Shown here piece by piece: positions 15,910 to 24,560 of a DNA stretch of 64,000 nt. The translations under genes and the position numbers were made by a program. Under the pieces are notes generated by a model. It was not told the DNA's origin, searched no databases, and saw only the letters and a program-made list of their open reading frames with translations. Source of the DNA: CALGFI01 sp036374435 (GTDB taxonomy: Bacteria; Actinomycetota; UBA4738; HRBIN12); NCBI GenBank assembly GCA_036374435.1, contig DASUTU010000153.1, positions 8,772 to 72,771 of the forward strand. Reading direction: 5' to 3'. Positions within the stretch are counted from its first letter, which is position 1. Every line of letters begins with the position of its first letter.

Positions 15910-16821
15910 CTAGCCCTCGCCCGCCACGAGGCCGCGCCCCACCAGCCACGTTCGAGCGACCTCGGCGGGGGTCAGGTCGGCCACCTCGACCCGGAGGTTC
16001 ATCAGGCGGAGCTCCGCGGTGGTCAGGGAGGCGGACACGCGGTTGACGGCCTCTTCGAGCCGCGGGCCGAACCGCTCGACCGCCGCGGCGTTGGCCACGG
16101 GCGTGACGTGCTCGGCCGGTTGCAGGTGGCGGTCGTCCTCCAGGAGCACGAGGTCGCTTCGGAGGACCTCGGGGCTCGTCGTGAACATCAGGCCGACGTC
16201 CACGAGGCCCCGCACCAACGCCTGCGCGGTGAGCGGGCCGCTCGAGTCCAGGGGGACGAACGAGTCGAACGTGATCCCGTACGTCTCCTCGAGCCCCGGC
16301 TGGCACAGCGGACGGCGGGGGCACTCGGCTGGGCCGCCCAGGGCGAGCCCCTCGTCCCCCGCGAGGTCCGAGAGCCGGGCCACCCGGGCGGCGCGGGCCA
16401 GGTCGGCCGAGACGGCGAACGCGTTTCGGTTCTGCGCTCGGGCCGACTCGAAGGCCACGAGCCCGCGCGCGTCGAGCTCGACGGCGAGGGCCCCTCGCAC
16501 CACGCCGAGGTTCGAGGAGGCCGAGCCGCCGGTGACGAACTCCAGCAGGCTGCCGGCGTATTCGGGCACGAGCTCGATCAGGCCTCGCTGGAGTGACGGC
16601 TGGACCAGCTCGCGTGGCCCGATGTCGAACCGCCGGACGACGCGGATGCCCTCGGCCTCGACGGCCTGCGCGTAGAGCTCGGCGAGCAGAACGCTCTCGC
16701 CGAAGTTGAACGAGCCGACGGTGAGCGCGTCGTCCGTCAGGGCCTGGGGCTCCCGGGGCGGCACCGGAGCGCACGCAGTCAGGATCGCCGCCGCGAGGAG
16801 CACCAGCAGCCGGGACCGCAC
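15910..16821 (-). CDS. orphan quaternary-amine (OpuBC/ProX-like) binding lipoprotein
   Basis: 303 residues from the GTG at 16821. The signal MRSRLLVLLAAAILTAC has lipobox LTAC. The mature part has the pattern of glycine betaine/choline-type binding proteins: VGSFNFGESVLLAELYAQA, GPRELVQPSLQRGLIELVPE and YAGSLLEFVTGG. Normally such proteins feed an ABC permease and ATPase, but neither gene is nearby. Instead it heads a minus-strand operon with the PAP2-kinase fusion, a lipoprotein and a PAP2 phosphatase. It may supply a transporter encoded elsewhere or act as a sensor part. Ligand not confirmed. Confidence 0.85.
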   Translation of the reverse strand: MRSRLLVLLAAAILTACAPVPPREPQALTDDALTVGSFNFGESVLLAELYAQAVEAEGIRVVRRFDIGPRELVQPSLQRGLIELVPEYAGSLLEFVTGGSASSNLGVVRGALAVELDARGLVAFESARAQNRNAFAVSADLARAARVARLSDLAGDEGLALGGPAECPRRPLCQPGLEETYGITFDSFVPLDSSGPLTAQALVRGLVDVGLMFTTSPEVLRSDLVLLEDDRHLQPAEHVTPVANAAAVERFGPRLEEAVNRVSASLTTAELRLMNLRVEVADLTPAEVARTWLVGRGLVAGEG

Positions 16822-16863
16822 AAACGTGACAGTAGCGGACCCGGAGGCCGCGCATCCGTTCGC

Positions 16864-16869
16864 TACCCT
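16864..16869 (+). promoter_or_regulatory. -10 hexamer TACCCT, probable leaderless start of ribF
   Basis: TACCCT ends 6 bp before the ribF GTG and there is no RBS between; this sits in the 54-bp gap to the divergent minus-strand operon. Confidence 0.5.
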
Positions 16870-16875
16870 TCCGAC

Positions 16876-17811
16876 GTGGAGCGAGCGGACGGGCTCGGTG
16901 GCCTGCCGATCACCCCGGAGGCGAGCGTCGTCACGGTCGGCTTCTTCGACGGCGTGCACCTCGGGCATCGCGCCGTCCTCGAGGCCACGGTCGTCGCCGC
17001 CCGCGATCGAGGCCTGCCGGCGGTGGCCGTCACGTTCGACCGCCATCCGCGCGAGATCCTCACGCCGGGGCGGGAGCCGCGGCTGCTCACGACCGTCGAG
17101 CGCAAGGCGGCCCTGATCGAGGGGCTCGGCGTCGACCTGCTGGTCGTGCTCGAGTTCACCGAAGAGTTCTCTCGATGGCCGGCCGATCGGTTCATGGGCG
17201 AGGTTCTCCGGGACGGCCTGCACGCCCGGCATTGCGTGATGGGGGCGAACTTCACCTTCGGCCACCGGGCGCTGGGGACGGTGGACACCTTGATCGAGCG
17301 GGGCGGCCGGTACGGGTTCGGCGCCGAACGGGTGGAGCTGCGCGACCTCGAGGGGCTCACGGTGTCCTCCTCGGCGGTGCGGGACGCCGTCTCCCGCGGA
17401 GATCTGGAGTGGGCCCGGCGCGCGCTCGGCCGCCGGTTCGTGCTCGACGGCACCGTCGTGAGCGGGGCGGGACGGGGGCAGGGCCTGGGCTACCCGACGG
17501 CGAACCTGCGCACCTGGCCGCGGCTGCTGCTGCCGGGACAGGGCATCTACGCCGGCCGCGCGAAGGTCGACGGTCGGGCCCACGTCGCCGCGATCGACGT
17601 CGGCACCAACCCGACGTTCGGCACCGAACCGCTCCACGTCGAGTCGTACCTGCTGGATTTCGACGGCGATCTGGTGGGGCGCCCGATGGCCGTGGAGTTC
17701 TGGGCGTTCCTTCGGCCCGAGGTCCGCTTCGAGTCCCCCGAGGAGCTGGTGGCCGCAATGGACGACGACGTGGATCGCACCCGGGCCCTGGTCGACCCCC
17801 ACGCGCCGTGA
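16876..17811 (+). CDS. ribF: bifunctional riboflavin kinase / FAD synthetase
   Basis: 311 residues from a GTG start. N-terminal FAD synthetase domain with the nucleotidyl-transferase motif GFFDGVHLGHRAVL (from residue 22) and MGANFTFGHRALG plus VSSSAVRDAVSRGD; C-terminal riboflavin kinase domain with GLGYPTANLRTW and GIYAGRAKV. It makes FMN and then FAD from riboflavin and ATP. The promoter box 6 bp upstream suggests its own leaderless transcript, consistent with its loss of contact with truB. Confidence 0.95.
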   Translation: MERADGLGGLPITPEASVVTVGFFDGVHLGHRAVLEATVVAARDRGLPAVAVTFDRHPREILTPGREPRLLTTVERKAALIEGLGVDLLVVLEFTEEFSRWPADRFMGEVLRDGLHARHCVMGANFTFGHRALGTVDTLIERGGRYGFGAERVELRDLEGLTVSSSAVRDAVSRGDLEWARRALGRRFVLDGTVVSGAGRGQGLGYPTANLRTWPRLLLPGQGIYAGRAKVDGRAHVAAIDVGTNPTFGTEPLHVESYLLDFDGDLVGRPMAVEFWAFLRPEVRFESPEELVAAMDDDVDRTRALVDPHAP

Positions 17812-18899
17812 GCTGGGGCCGCCACGCTCGCCCGTCCCGGCTGCCGTTGGGTCTCCTCGTGGGCGCACTGATCCTGGCCGCCGTGGGGGCCGGCGCCTGG
17901 GCCATCACGCGACCCCGCGACGGGTCGGATCGGGTCCAGACCTCGCCTGATCCCCCGACGCCGAGCGAGGTCGCGGCGGCCGCGGAGGGCAGCCCGCCCG
18001 GGCCGGCCGCGGCGACGCCCCCGACCCCGAGCCCTTCCGCGGAGCCGAGATGGCCGCTCGTGGTCCATGGGACCGGCGACGTCAGCCTGGACCCGGAGTA
18101 CATCTCGGCGTTCCGGTCGAACGGATACGGGTGGGCGTGGAGCGGGCTGGGCGGGCTGTTCCGTCGAGACGACCTCACGGTCATCAACCACGAGTGCCCC
18201 TCGACCGACATCGTCGCGCCGCTTCCCAAACAGTTCAACTTCCGGTGTGACCCGGAGGCGCTGCCCGCCGCGAGACGGGCCGGGGTGGAGGTCCTCAACC
18301 TGGCGAACAACCACGGGTACGACCACGGCCCCGAGGCGCTGCTCGACTCGATCCGCAACATCCGCCGGGCCGGGCTGGTCCCCGTGGGAGCCGGCCCGAA
18401 CGAGCGGGCGGCGGACCGACCCGCCTTCGTCGAGGTCGGGGGGTGGCGCATCGCGGTCGTCGGTATTAGCCAGGTGCTCGACCCCGTGAACCAGGTGGCC
18501 GAAGGGGACAGGCCGGGGACGGCCGTGGGCCACGACTTCGACCGGGCCCTCCGGGCCATCCGAGCCGCGGAGCAGGAAGCCGACCTGGTGCTGGTGACGA
18601 TCCACTGGGGGGTCGAGCTCGACACGGAGCCGCGCGACTACCAGATCGAGCAGGCCCGAGAGATGATCGAGGCCGGAGCTGACGCGATCTTCGGGCACCA
18701 CGCGCACCGCCTGCAGCCGATGGACACGTATCGCGGCCGCCCGATCTTCTACGGCCTCGGGAACTTCGTGTGGCCGAACTTCTCGGTGGAGGGCTCCACG
18801 ACGGCCGTGGCCGAGGTCCGGGTCTCGGCGGACGGGCGGGTCCGGGGGAGGCTCCTCCCGGCGTTCATCACCGCTCCCGGCCACCCGGAGCTCCGTTGA
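17808..18899 (+). CDS. membrane-anchored CapA-like metallophosphatase
   Basis: 363 residues from the GTG at 17808, overlapping the ribF stop. One N-terminal helix (LPLGLLVGALILAAVGAGAW), then a Pro/Ala/Ser-rich linker to about residue 80, then a CapA-type domain: HGTGDVSLDP, LNLANNHGYDHG, VTIHWGVELDTEP, GHHAHRLQPMD and YGLGNFVWPNF. The conserved Asp/Asn/His residues of this calcineurin-like fold are present. The family is named for poly-gamma-glutamate capsule synthesis, but no capB/capC genes are here, so the true role may be another cell-surface hydrolysis. Substrate unknown. Confidence 0.85.
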   Translation: MSWGRHARPSRLPLGLLVGALILAAVGAGAWAITRPRDGSDRVQTSPDPPTPSEVAAAAEGSPPGPAAATPPTPSPSAEPRWPLVVHGTGDVSLDPEYISAFRSNGYGWAWSGLGGLFRRDDLTVINHECPSTDIVAPLPKQFNFRCDPEALPAARRAGVEVLNLANNHGYDHGPEALLDSIRNIRRAGLVPVGAGPNERAADRPAFVEVGGWRIAVVGISQVLDPVNQVAEGDRPGTAVGHDFDRALRAIRAAEQEADLVLVTIHWGVELDTEPRDYQIEQAREMIEAGADAIFGHHAHRLQPMDTYRGRPIFYGLGNFVWPNFSVEGSTTAVAEVRVSADGRVRGRLLPAFITAPGHPELR

Positions 18900-18938
18900 G
18901 GGGTATCCGAAAGTCGTCTGGTAGCCTTTGCGCTGGTC

Positions 18939-19208
18939 ATGACCCTCACGAAGACGCAGAAGTCCGAGATCATCTCCGAGCACCGCCGCTCCGGCGCGGA
19001 CACCGGTTCCGCCGAGGTCCAGATCGCGGTGCTCAGCAAGCGGATCTCCGACCTCACCGAACACCTGAAGACCCACAAGAAGGACCACGCCTCGCGGCGG
19101 GGCCTGCTGATGCTGGTCGGCCGCCGCCGCCGCCTGCTGGAGTACCTGCGGCGAGAGGACGTCGAGCGATACCGCGGCATCGTGGCCAAGCTCGGATTGA
19201 GGCGGTAG
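18939..19208 (+). CDS. rpsO: 30S ribosomal protein S15
   Basis: 89 residues, the usual length. Typical S15 sequence: SEIISEHRRSGADTGSAEVQ, LSKRISDLTEHLKTHKKDH and RRGLLMLVGRRRRLLEYLRR. It binds the central domain of 16S rRNA. A TAGCCT hexamer (18922-18927) 11 bp before the ATG may be its -10, with TTGAGG (18896-18901) at a rather long spacing. It is followed by pnp, the conserved rpsO-pnp order. Confidence 0.97.
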   Translation: MTLTKTQKSEIISEHRRSGADTGSAEVQIAVLSKRISDLTEHLKTHKKDHASRRGLLMLVGRRRRLLEYLRREDVERYRGIVAKLGLRR

Positions 19209-19410
19209 GCGGGGGCCCGGCCGCCGCCCGTAGGAGGGATGCCAACGAACCACTGACCGATCCGGAGTGACGGTCGGTCCCGGTCGGTTCTCAGTCGCGA
19301 GCCTCCGATGCCCCCATCGGCGGTTCACCACTGACAACCGGCCGCACCGATCCTCCACCGCAACCGCGGCGCGTCCGCGCCGCGCCGAACCTCGAAGGAG
19401 GACCCGGCCG
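19209..19410 (+). other. rpsO-pnp intergenic leader, 202 bp
   Basis: No gene. It begins with a GC-only inverted-repeat region just after the rpsO stop and contains several GGTCGG/CCGATC segments that could pair. In other bacteria the pnp leader is processed by RNase and autoregulated by PNPase; a similar role is possible but not shown by the sequence. It ends in a strong RBS (gaaggagg) 10 bp before pnp. Confidence 0.4.
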
Positions 19411-21708
19411 ATGGCCACCACCCTTTCCCGCGAGATCGGGAACCAGACCCTGACGTTCGAGAGCGGAAAGCTCGCCCAGCAGGCGGGCGGCTCGTGCGTC
19501 GTGACCTACGGCGAGACCCAGGTGCTCGCCACCTGTACCACCGCGAAACCCCGCGAGGGGATCGACTTCTTCCCCCTCACGATCGACGTGGAGGAGCGGA
19601 TGTACGCCGCCGGGAAGATCCCCGGCGGTTTCTTCCGGCGCGAGGGGCGGCCGTCGGAGACGGCTATCTTGACCGCCCGCCTGACCGACCGGCCCATGCG
19701 CCCGAGCTTCCGCGAGGGGTACCGAGACGAGGTCCAGGTCGTCATCACCGTGTTGTCGGTGGACATGGCCAATCCCTACGACATCCCCGGCATGAACGCG
19801 GCCAGCCTGGCCACGATGATCAGCGGGATCCCCTTCGAGGGTCCCGTGGGGTCGGTGCGCCTGGGGCTGATCGGCGCTGAGTGGGTGATCAACCCGACGT
19901 TCCAGCAGGTCGAGGAGGCCACGTTCGACATCGTCGTGGCCGGCCGCCGCAACGACGCCGGCGAGATCGACATCCTCATGATCGAGGGCGAGGCCCCCGA
20001 CGACGCCTGGCAGCTCATCGCGGCCGACACGGGCGCCGTGGCGCCGACCGAAGACGTCGTCGCGCGCGGCCTCGAGGTCGCCAAGGCGGCGATCGACGAG
20101 CTGGTCGACCTCCAGCTCGAGTTCGTGGCGTCCCTGGACGCGAAACCCCGGCCGTTCGAGCCGACCCCGCTGTACGGCGCCGACACGTGGTCGCTCGTGC
20201 AGTCCTTCGCCAAGGAGCGCGTGGAGACGGCCCTCGTCCCCGACCGGGTCGAGCGCGAGGCCGCGCTCGACCAGGCGAAGGAGGACCTCAAGGCGCACGC
20301 GCTCGCGACCTGGGGCGAGGAGGTCTTCGCTCAGCGCCAGGCGGAGATCGGTCCGGCCTGGAAGGACCTGCAGAAGAAGGTCATGCGCGCCCGGGTCATC
20401 GAGCACGGGGTGCGCCTGGACGGCCGCGGCCCGAAGGACATCCGTCCGCTCTCGGCGGAGGTCGGCCTGGTGCCCCGCGCCCACGGCTCGAGCCTGTTCC
20501 AGCGGGGCGATACGCAGGTCCTGAACGTCACCACCCTCGGGATGCTGCGGATGACCCAGATGATCGACACGCTCGATCCCGAGGAGACCAAACGCTACAT
20601 CCACCACTACAACTTCCCACCGTTCTCGACGGGCGAGGTCGGGCGAATCGGCTCCCCCCGGCGGCGCGAGATCGGACACGGCGCACTCGCCGAACGGGCG
20701 CTCGTCCCGATGATCCCTCCGGAGGAGGAGTTCCCCTACGCGCTGCGGCTGGTCTCCGACGTGTTGGGCTCCAACGGCTCCACGTCGATGGCCAGCGTCT
20801 GCGCCTCGACGTTGTCGCTGATGGACGCCGGCGTGCCGATCAAGGCGCCGGTGGCGGGGATCGCCATGGGCATGATCGCCGAAGGTGACACGTTCGTGAC
20901 GCTCACCGACATCCTCGGCGCCGAGGACGCCCTCGGCGACATGGACTTCAAGGTGGCGGGCACGCGCGAGTTCGTCACCGCGATCCAGCTCGACATGAAG
21001 GTCACCGGCCTCCCCGGCGAGGTCCTGGCCGACGCCCTCCAGCAGGCCAGGGAGGCGCGGCTGAAGATCCTCGAGGTCATCATCGACGCCATCCCGACGC
21101 CGCGCACCGAGGTCAACCCGAAGGCGCCGCGCATCCTGACGCTCCAGATCCCCGTGGACAAGATCGGCGAGGTGATCGGACCCAAGGGGAAGAAGATCAA
21201 CGAGATCGTCGCATTGACCGGCGCCGACATCGACATCCAGGACGACGGCACGGTGTTCATCGGGGCCCGCGAGGGCGCCGGGGCCGACGAGGCCGCTCGG
21301 ATCATCGACGAGATCGCCAACCCACGACCGATCACGGTCGGCGAGCGGTTCACCGGCACCGTGGTGAACACCACGACGTTCGGCGCGTTCGTGAACCTGG
21401 TTCCGGGCCGCGACGGGCTGATCCACATCTCCAAGCTCGGCCGGGGTCGCCGGATCGCGAACGTCGAGGAGGCCGTCTCCGTGGGCGACACGCTCGAGGT
21501 CGAGGTGCAGGACATCGACGACCGCGGCAAGATCTCGCTCAAGCCGGTCGGCGCCGAGTGGGAGATCCCCGAGGGCCAGGAGCCCGAGGTCTCGACGGAC
21601 CGGCCGCCGCGGCGCGACCGCGGTGACCGGCGCGGCCCGCGCGACCGGGACCGCCGCCCGCGCGACCGCGATCGCCGTCCTCGCGAACCCCGATCGCCGG
21701 AGGGCTGA
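19411..21708 (+). CDS. pnp: polyribonucleotide nucleotidyltransferase (PNPase)
   Basis: 765 residues from the ATG at 19411 behind a gaaggagg RBS; the open frame extends upstream but without family similarity. Two RNase PH-like domains (about 8-220 and 325-545, with FFRREGRPSETAILTARL and DRPMRPSF; GEVGRIGSPRRREIGHGALA), then KH (GPKGKKINEIVALTGADI) and S1 (FTGTVVNTTTFGAFVNL) domains. The C-terminus is a 35-residue tail made almost only of Arg, Asp and Pro. The enzyme degrades RNA 3' to 5' with phosphate; with RNase J and RNase Y in this window it would make up much of the RNA-decay set. Confidence 0.97.
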   Translation: MATTLSREIGNQTLTFESGKLAQQAGGSCVVTYGETQVLATCTTAKPREGIDFFPLTIDVEERMYAAGKIPGGFFRREGRPSETAILTARLTDRPMRPSFREGYRDEVQVVITVLSVDMANPYDIPGMNAASLATMISGIPFEGPVGSVRLGLIGAEWVINPTFQQVEEATFDIVVAGRRNDAGEIDILMIEGEAPDDAWQLIAADTGAVAPTEDVVARGLEVAKAAIDELVDLQLEFVASLDAKPRPFEPTPLYGADTWSLVQSFAKERVETALVPDRVEREAALDQAKEDLKAHALATWGEEVFAQRQAEIGPAWKDLQKKVMRARVIEHGVRLDGRGPKDIRPLSAEVGLVPRAHGSSLFQRGDTQVLNVTTLGMLRMTQMIDTLDPEETKRYIHHYNFPPFSTGEVGRIGSPRRREIGHGALAERALVPMIPPEEEFPYALRLVSDVLGSNGSTSMASVCASTLSLMDAGVPIKAPVAGIAMGMIAEGDTFVTLTDILGAEDALGDMDFKVAGTREFVTAIQLDMKVTGLPGEVLADALQQAREARLKILEVIIDAIPTPRTEVNPKAPRILTLQIPVDKIGEVIGPKGKKINEIVALTGADIDIQDDGTVFIGAREGAGADEAARIIDEIANPRPITVGERFTGTVVNTTTFGAFVNLVPGRDGLIHISKLGRGRRIANVEEAVSVGDTLEVEVQDIDDRGKISLKPVGAEWEIPEGQEPEVSTDRPPRRDRGDRRGPRDRDRRPRDRDRRPREPRSPEG

Positions 21709-21719
21709 GGCACCCGCCG

Positions 21720-22979
21720 ATGGCCATCGGTCGGACCGAGCTCGGCTCTGGCCTTCGCGTCGTCACCGAGCGGATGCCGGACGTGCGTTCGGTGGCGCTC
21801 GGGTTCTGGGTGTTGGCCGGCTCGCGCGACGAGCCGCCGCCCATCAGCGGCTCGAGCCATTTCCTCGAGCACCTGCTGTTCAAGGGGACGAAGAGGCGCA
21901 GCGCCCGCGACATCGCCGAAGCGTTCGACGCGGTCGGCGGCGACGTCAACGCGTTCACCGCCAAGGAGTACACGTGTTTCTACGGGCGCGTTCGCGACCG
22001 GGACCTCCCGATGGCGGTGGAGCACCTGGCGGACATGGTCCAGAACTCCGTGTTGCGCGAGCCCGACTTCCGGTCGGAGAAGCGCGTCATCCTCGAGGAG
22101 ATCAACGTCCACGAGGACACCCCCGACGACCTCGTCCACGACCTGTTCGTCGAGTCGTTGTGGCCCCACCACCCGCTGGGTCGGCCCGTGCTGGGGACCA
22201 AGCGCAGCATCCGGGCCGCCACGCGCGACCAGGTTCGCCGGTTCTACCGGAAGCACTACGTCCCGGGGAACCTCGTCGTCGTCGCGGCGGGCAACCTCCA
22301 CCACGACCGGCTCCTCGAGCTCCTGTCGGACGTGATGGACATCGGACCGGTCCGCGCCGAGGGGCCGGCCGCGTGGAACCTCCGGCGGGCCGGCCCTCCG
22401 CCGAGTCCCTCGGGCCGCACCGTGGTGAAGTCGCGCGATACCGAGCAGGCCCACATCTGTGTCGGCACCAGCGGCCTTTCCCGGACGGACCCGGACCGCT
22501 TCGCCTTCGGCGTGGTCAACAACGCGCTGGGCGGCGGGATGTCCTCGAGGCTGTTCCAGGAGGTCCGCGAGCGGCGCGGCCTCGCGTACAGCGTCTACAG
22601 CTACCACTCGATGTACGCGGAGGCGGGCGTGTTCTCGGCGTACGCCGGCACGACGCCGGGCCGGGCCAAAGACGTCTTGTCGATCGTGCGGGGCCAGCTC
22701 CAGGACGTGGCCGAGCACGGCCTGCGGCCCGACGAGTTCGAGCGCGCCAAGGGCCACATGAAAGGGGCGCTCGTCCTGTCGCTCGAGGACCCCGGCGGCC
22801 GGATGTCTCGGCTGGGCAAGTCCGAGATCGGCCACGGCGAGACCTTGACGCTCAACCAGATGCTCGCTCGGATCTCCGCGGTGACGCCGGAGGACTCGCG
22901 CCGGGCGGCCGACCGGGTACTCTCGCAACCCATGACCACCACCGTGCTGGGTCCGTTCGACCGGCGGTCGATCAGATGA
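21720..22979 (+). CDS. M16 family zinc metallopeptidase
   Basis: 419 residues. The inverted zinc motif HFLEH is at His47-Glu50-His51 (SSHFLEHLLFKGT), with the third ligand expected in the EKRVILEEINVHED stretch. The second half has ALGGGMSSRLFQEVRERRGL, the conserved R/Y-containing region of M16B peptidases. Homologues are processing peptidases acting on small proteins or peptides; they often lie just after pnp in Gram-positive genomes. It starts 11 bp after pnp and overlaps dapB by four bases. Confidence 0.92.
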   Translation: MAIGRTELGSGLRVVTERMPDVRSVALGFWVLAGSRDEPPPISGSSHFLEHLLFKGTKRRSARDIAEAFDAVGGDVNAFTAKEYTCFYGRVRDRDLPMAVEHLADMVQNSVLREPDFRSEKRVILEEINVHEDTPDDLVHDLFVESLWPHHPLGRPVLGTKRSIRAATRDQVRRFYRKHYVPGNLVVVAAGNLHHDRLLELLSDVMDIGPVRAEGPAAWNLRRAGPPPSPSGRTVVKSRDTEQAHICVGTSGLSRTDPDRFAFGVVNNALGGGMSSRLFQEVRERRGLAYSVYSYHSMYAEAGVFSAYAGTTPGRAKDVLSIVRGQLQDVAEHGLRPDEFERAKGHMKGALVLSLEDPGGRMSRLGKSEIGHGETLTLNQMLARISAVTPEDSRRAADRVLSQPMTTTVLGPFDRRSIR

Positions 22980-23773
22980 TCCGGGTGGGCGTCGTCGGCG
23001 CCTGCGGGCGGATGGGGCAGATGGTGTGCCGGTCCGTCGCCGACGCCGACGACCTGGCGCTCGTCGCGGCCATCGATCGGTCGAGGATCGGCCAGAGCAT
23101 CGGCCCGCTGATCGGCCACCCCGAGATCGACGTGCCGGTCTCGGACGAGCTCGACCGGCTCCTGGAGGCCGAGGTCGAGGTGGCGGTCGACTTCACGCAT
23201 CCGGACGTCGTCATGGAGAACGTCCGCTGGTGCGTCAACCACGCGATCCACCTCGTGGTCGGCACCACCGGCATCACCGAGGACGACCTGCGCGAGATCG
23301 ATGTCGCCATCGGCGACGAAGGGGCCGAGTCCAACGTGATCGTGGCCTCGAACTTCGCGCTCGGCGCCGTGTTGATGTTGCGGTTCGCCACCGAGGCCAT
23401 CCGGCACCTTCCGGCCGTCGAGATCATCGAGCTGCACCACGACCAGAAGGCCGATGCCCCGTCCGGCACGGCGTTCGCCATGGCCCGTCGGCTGGATGCC
23501 GAACGCGCCGAGCCGTATCGGGGACCGACGGCGGAGAGCCTCCGGGGGGTCCGGGGCGGGGAAGAAGACGGGATCCGGGTCCATTCGGTGCGGCTCCCCG
23601 GGCTGGTGGCGCACCACGAGATCATCTTCGGGGGGCAGGGGCAGACCCTCACGATCCGTCACGACTCGACGGATCGCAGCTCGTTCATGCCGGGCGTGTT
23701 GCTCGCCGTCCGCGCCGTGCTGACCAGGCGGGGGCTGACCGTCGGCCTCGAGCCGCTCCTGTCCTCCCCGTGA
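22976..23773 (+). CDS. dapB: 4-hydroxy-tetrahydrodipicolinate reductase
   Basis: 265 residues from the ATG at 22976 (MIRVGVVGACGRMGQM), overlapping the peptidase stop (ATGA). N-terminal Rossmann fold with GACGRMGQ, VGTTGITEDD, and the signature ELHHDQKADAPSGTA that carries the catalytic His and Lys. The enzyme reduces the dapA product using NAD(P)H in lysine/diaminopimelate synthesis. dapA, dapF and a DapL-like gene are elsewhere in this window. Confidence 0.96.
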   Translation: MIRVGVVGACGRMGQMVCRSVADADDLALVAAIDRSRIGQSIGPLIGHPEIDVPVSDELDRLLEAEVEVAVDFTHPDVVMENVRWCVNHAIHLVVGTTGITEDDLREIDVAIGDEGAESNVIVASNFALGAVLMLRFATEAIRHLPAVEIIELHHDQKADAPSGTAFAMARRLDAERAEPYRGPTAESLRGVRGGEEDGIRVHSVRLPGLVAHHEIIFGGQGQTLTIRHDSTDRSSFMPGVLLAVRAVLTRRGLTVGLEPLLSSP

Positions 23774-24549
23774 CGCGCCGCGTCACGTGCGTCTTCGCGC
23801 ACCCGGACGACGACACGTACGGCGTGGCCGGATCGCTCGCCCTGGAAGCCGATCGAGGGGTCGAGGTCACCGTGGTCCTCGCCACCAGCGGCGAGGCCGG
23901 GCTGATCGCCGACGCCAGCCTGGCCACCCGCGAGACCCTGGCCGCGGTCCGAGAGGCCGAGGACCGCGCGTCGTGGGAGGCCCTCGGGCTCGAGCCGGCC
24001 GTCAAGTTCCTGCGGCACCCCGACGGCCGCCTCACCGAGATCCCCCGCGAGCAGCTCGTGGCGGAGGTCCTGGCGATCCTCCAGGAGGCACGTCCCGACG
24101 TCGTGGTCACGTTCGGCCCCGACGGCGTCACCGGGCACGCCGACCACGTCGCGATCGGCGCCGTCACCGCCGCGGCCTTCCACGCCGCTCGGGCGGCCGG
24201 CTCGGACGGGTTCCACCGCCTCCTTCAGGTGGCCATCCCGCAGTCCCGGATGGACCGGATGAACGAGCTCCTGCGCGAGCGGGGGTTGAACCCGATCGAC
24301 CCGACCCAGGAGTTCCAGCCCCGGAGCGTGCCCGACGAGTCGATCGGGGTCCTGGTGGACTGCTCGTCGGTCTACGACCGGAAGCTCGAGGCGCTGCGAC
24401 GACACCGGACCCAGGCCGAGCTCCAGGACGTCCCGTTCGAGATGTGGCCGGAGCTCCTTTCGGTGGAGGCGTTCGTCCCGGCGTTCCCGGAGCGCGAGCC
24501 CGAGGCGCCGGTCCTGGACGGGCTGTTCGACGGGCTGGCCGGTCCGTAA
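23770..24549 (+). CDS. PIG-L/LmbE family deacetylase
   Basis: 259 residues from the GTG at 23770, overlapping the dapB stop (GTGA). Zinc-binding motif AHPDDDTYG (His11, Asp13-Asp14) and the second ligand region GVTGHADHVAIGAVT. This superfamily removes acetyl or other acyl groups from amino sugars and related compounds; in actinomycetes it includes MshB and Mca of mycothiol metabolism. The sequence does not settle which. An Eis-like acetyltransferase follows directly. Confidence 0.85.
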   Translation: MTRRVTCVFAHPDDDTYGVAGSLALEADRGVEVTVVLATSGEAGLIADASLATRETLAAVREAEDRASWEALGLEPAVKFLRHPDGRLTEIPREQLVAEVLAILQEARPDVVVTFGPDGVTGHADHVAIGAVTAAAFHAARAAGSDGFHRLLQVAIPQSRMDRMNELLRERGLNPIDPTQEFQPRSVPDESIGVLVDCSSVYDRKLEALRRHRTQAELQDVPFEMWPELLSVEAFVPAFPEREPEAPVLDGLFDGLAGP

Positions 24550-24552
24550 GCT
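24547..24552 (+). promoter_or_regulatory. -10 hexamer TAAGCT overlapping the deacetylase stop codon
   Basis: The TAA is the stop codon of the upstream deacetylase gene; the hexamer ends 8 bp before the ATG of the Eis-like gene and no RBS is seen. Fits a leaderless start. Confidence 0.4.
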
Positions 24553-24560
24553 CGAACGCC

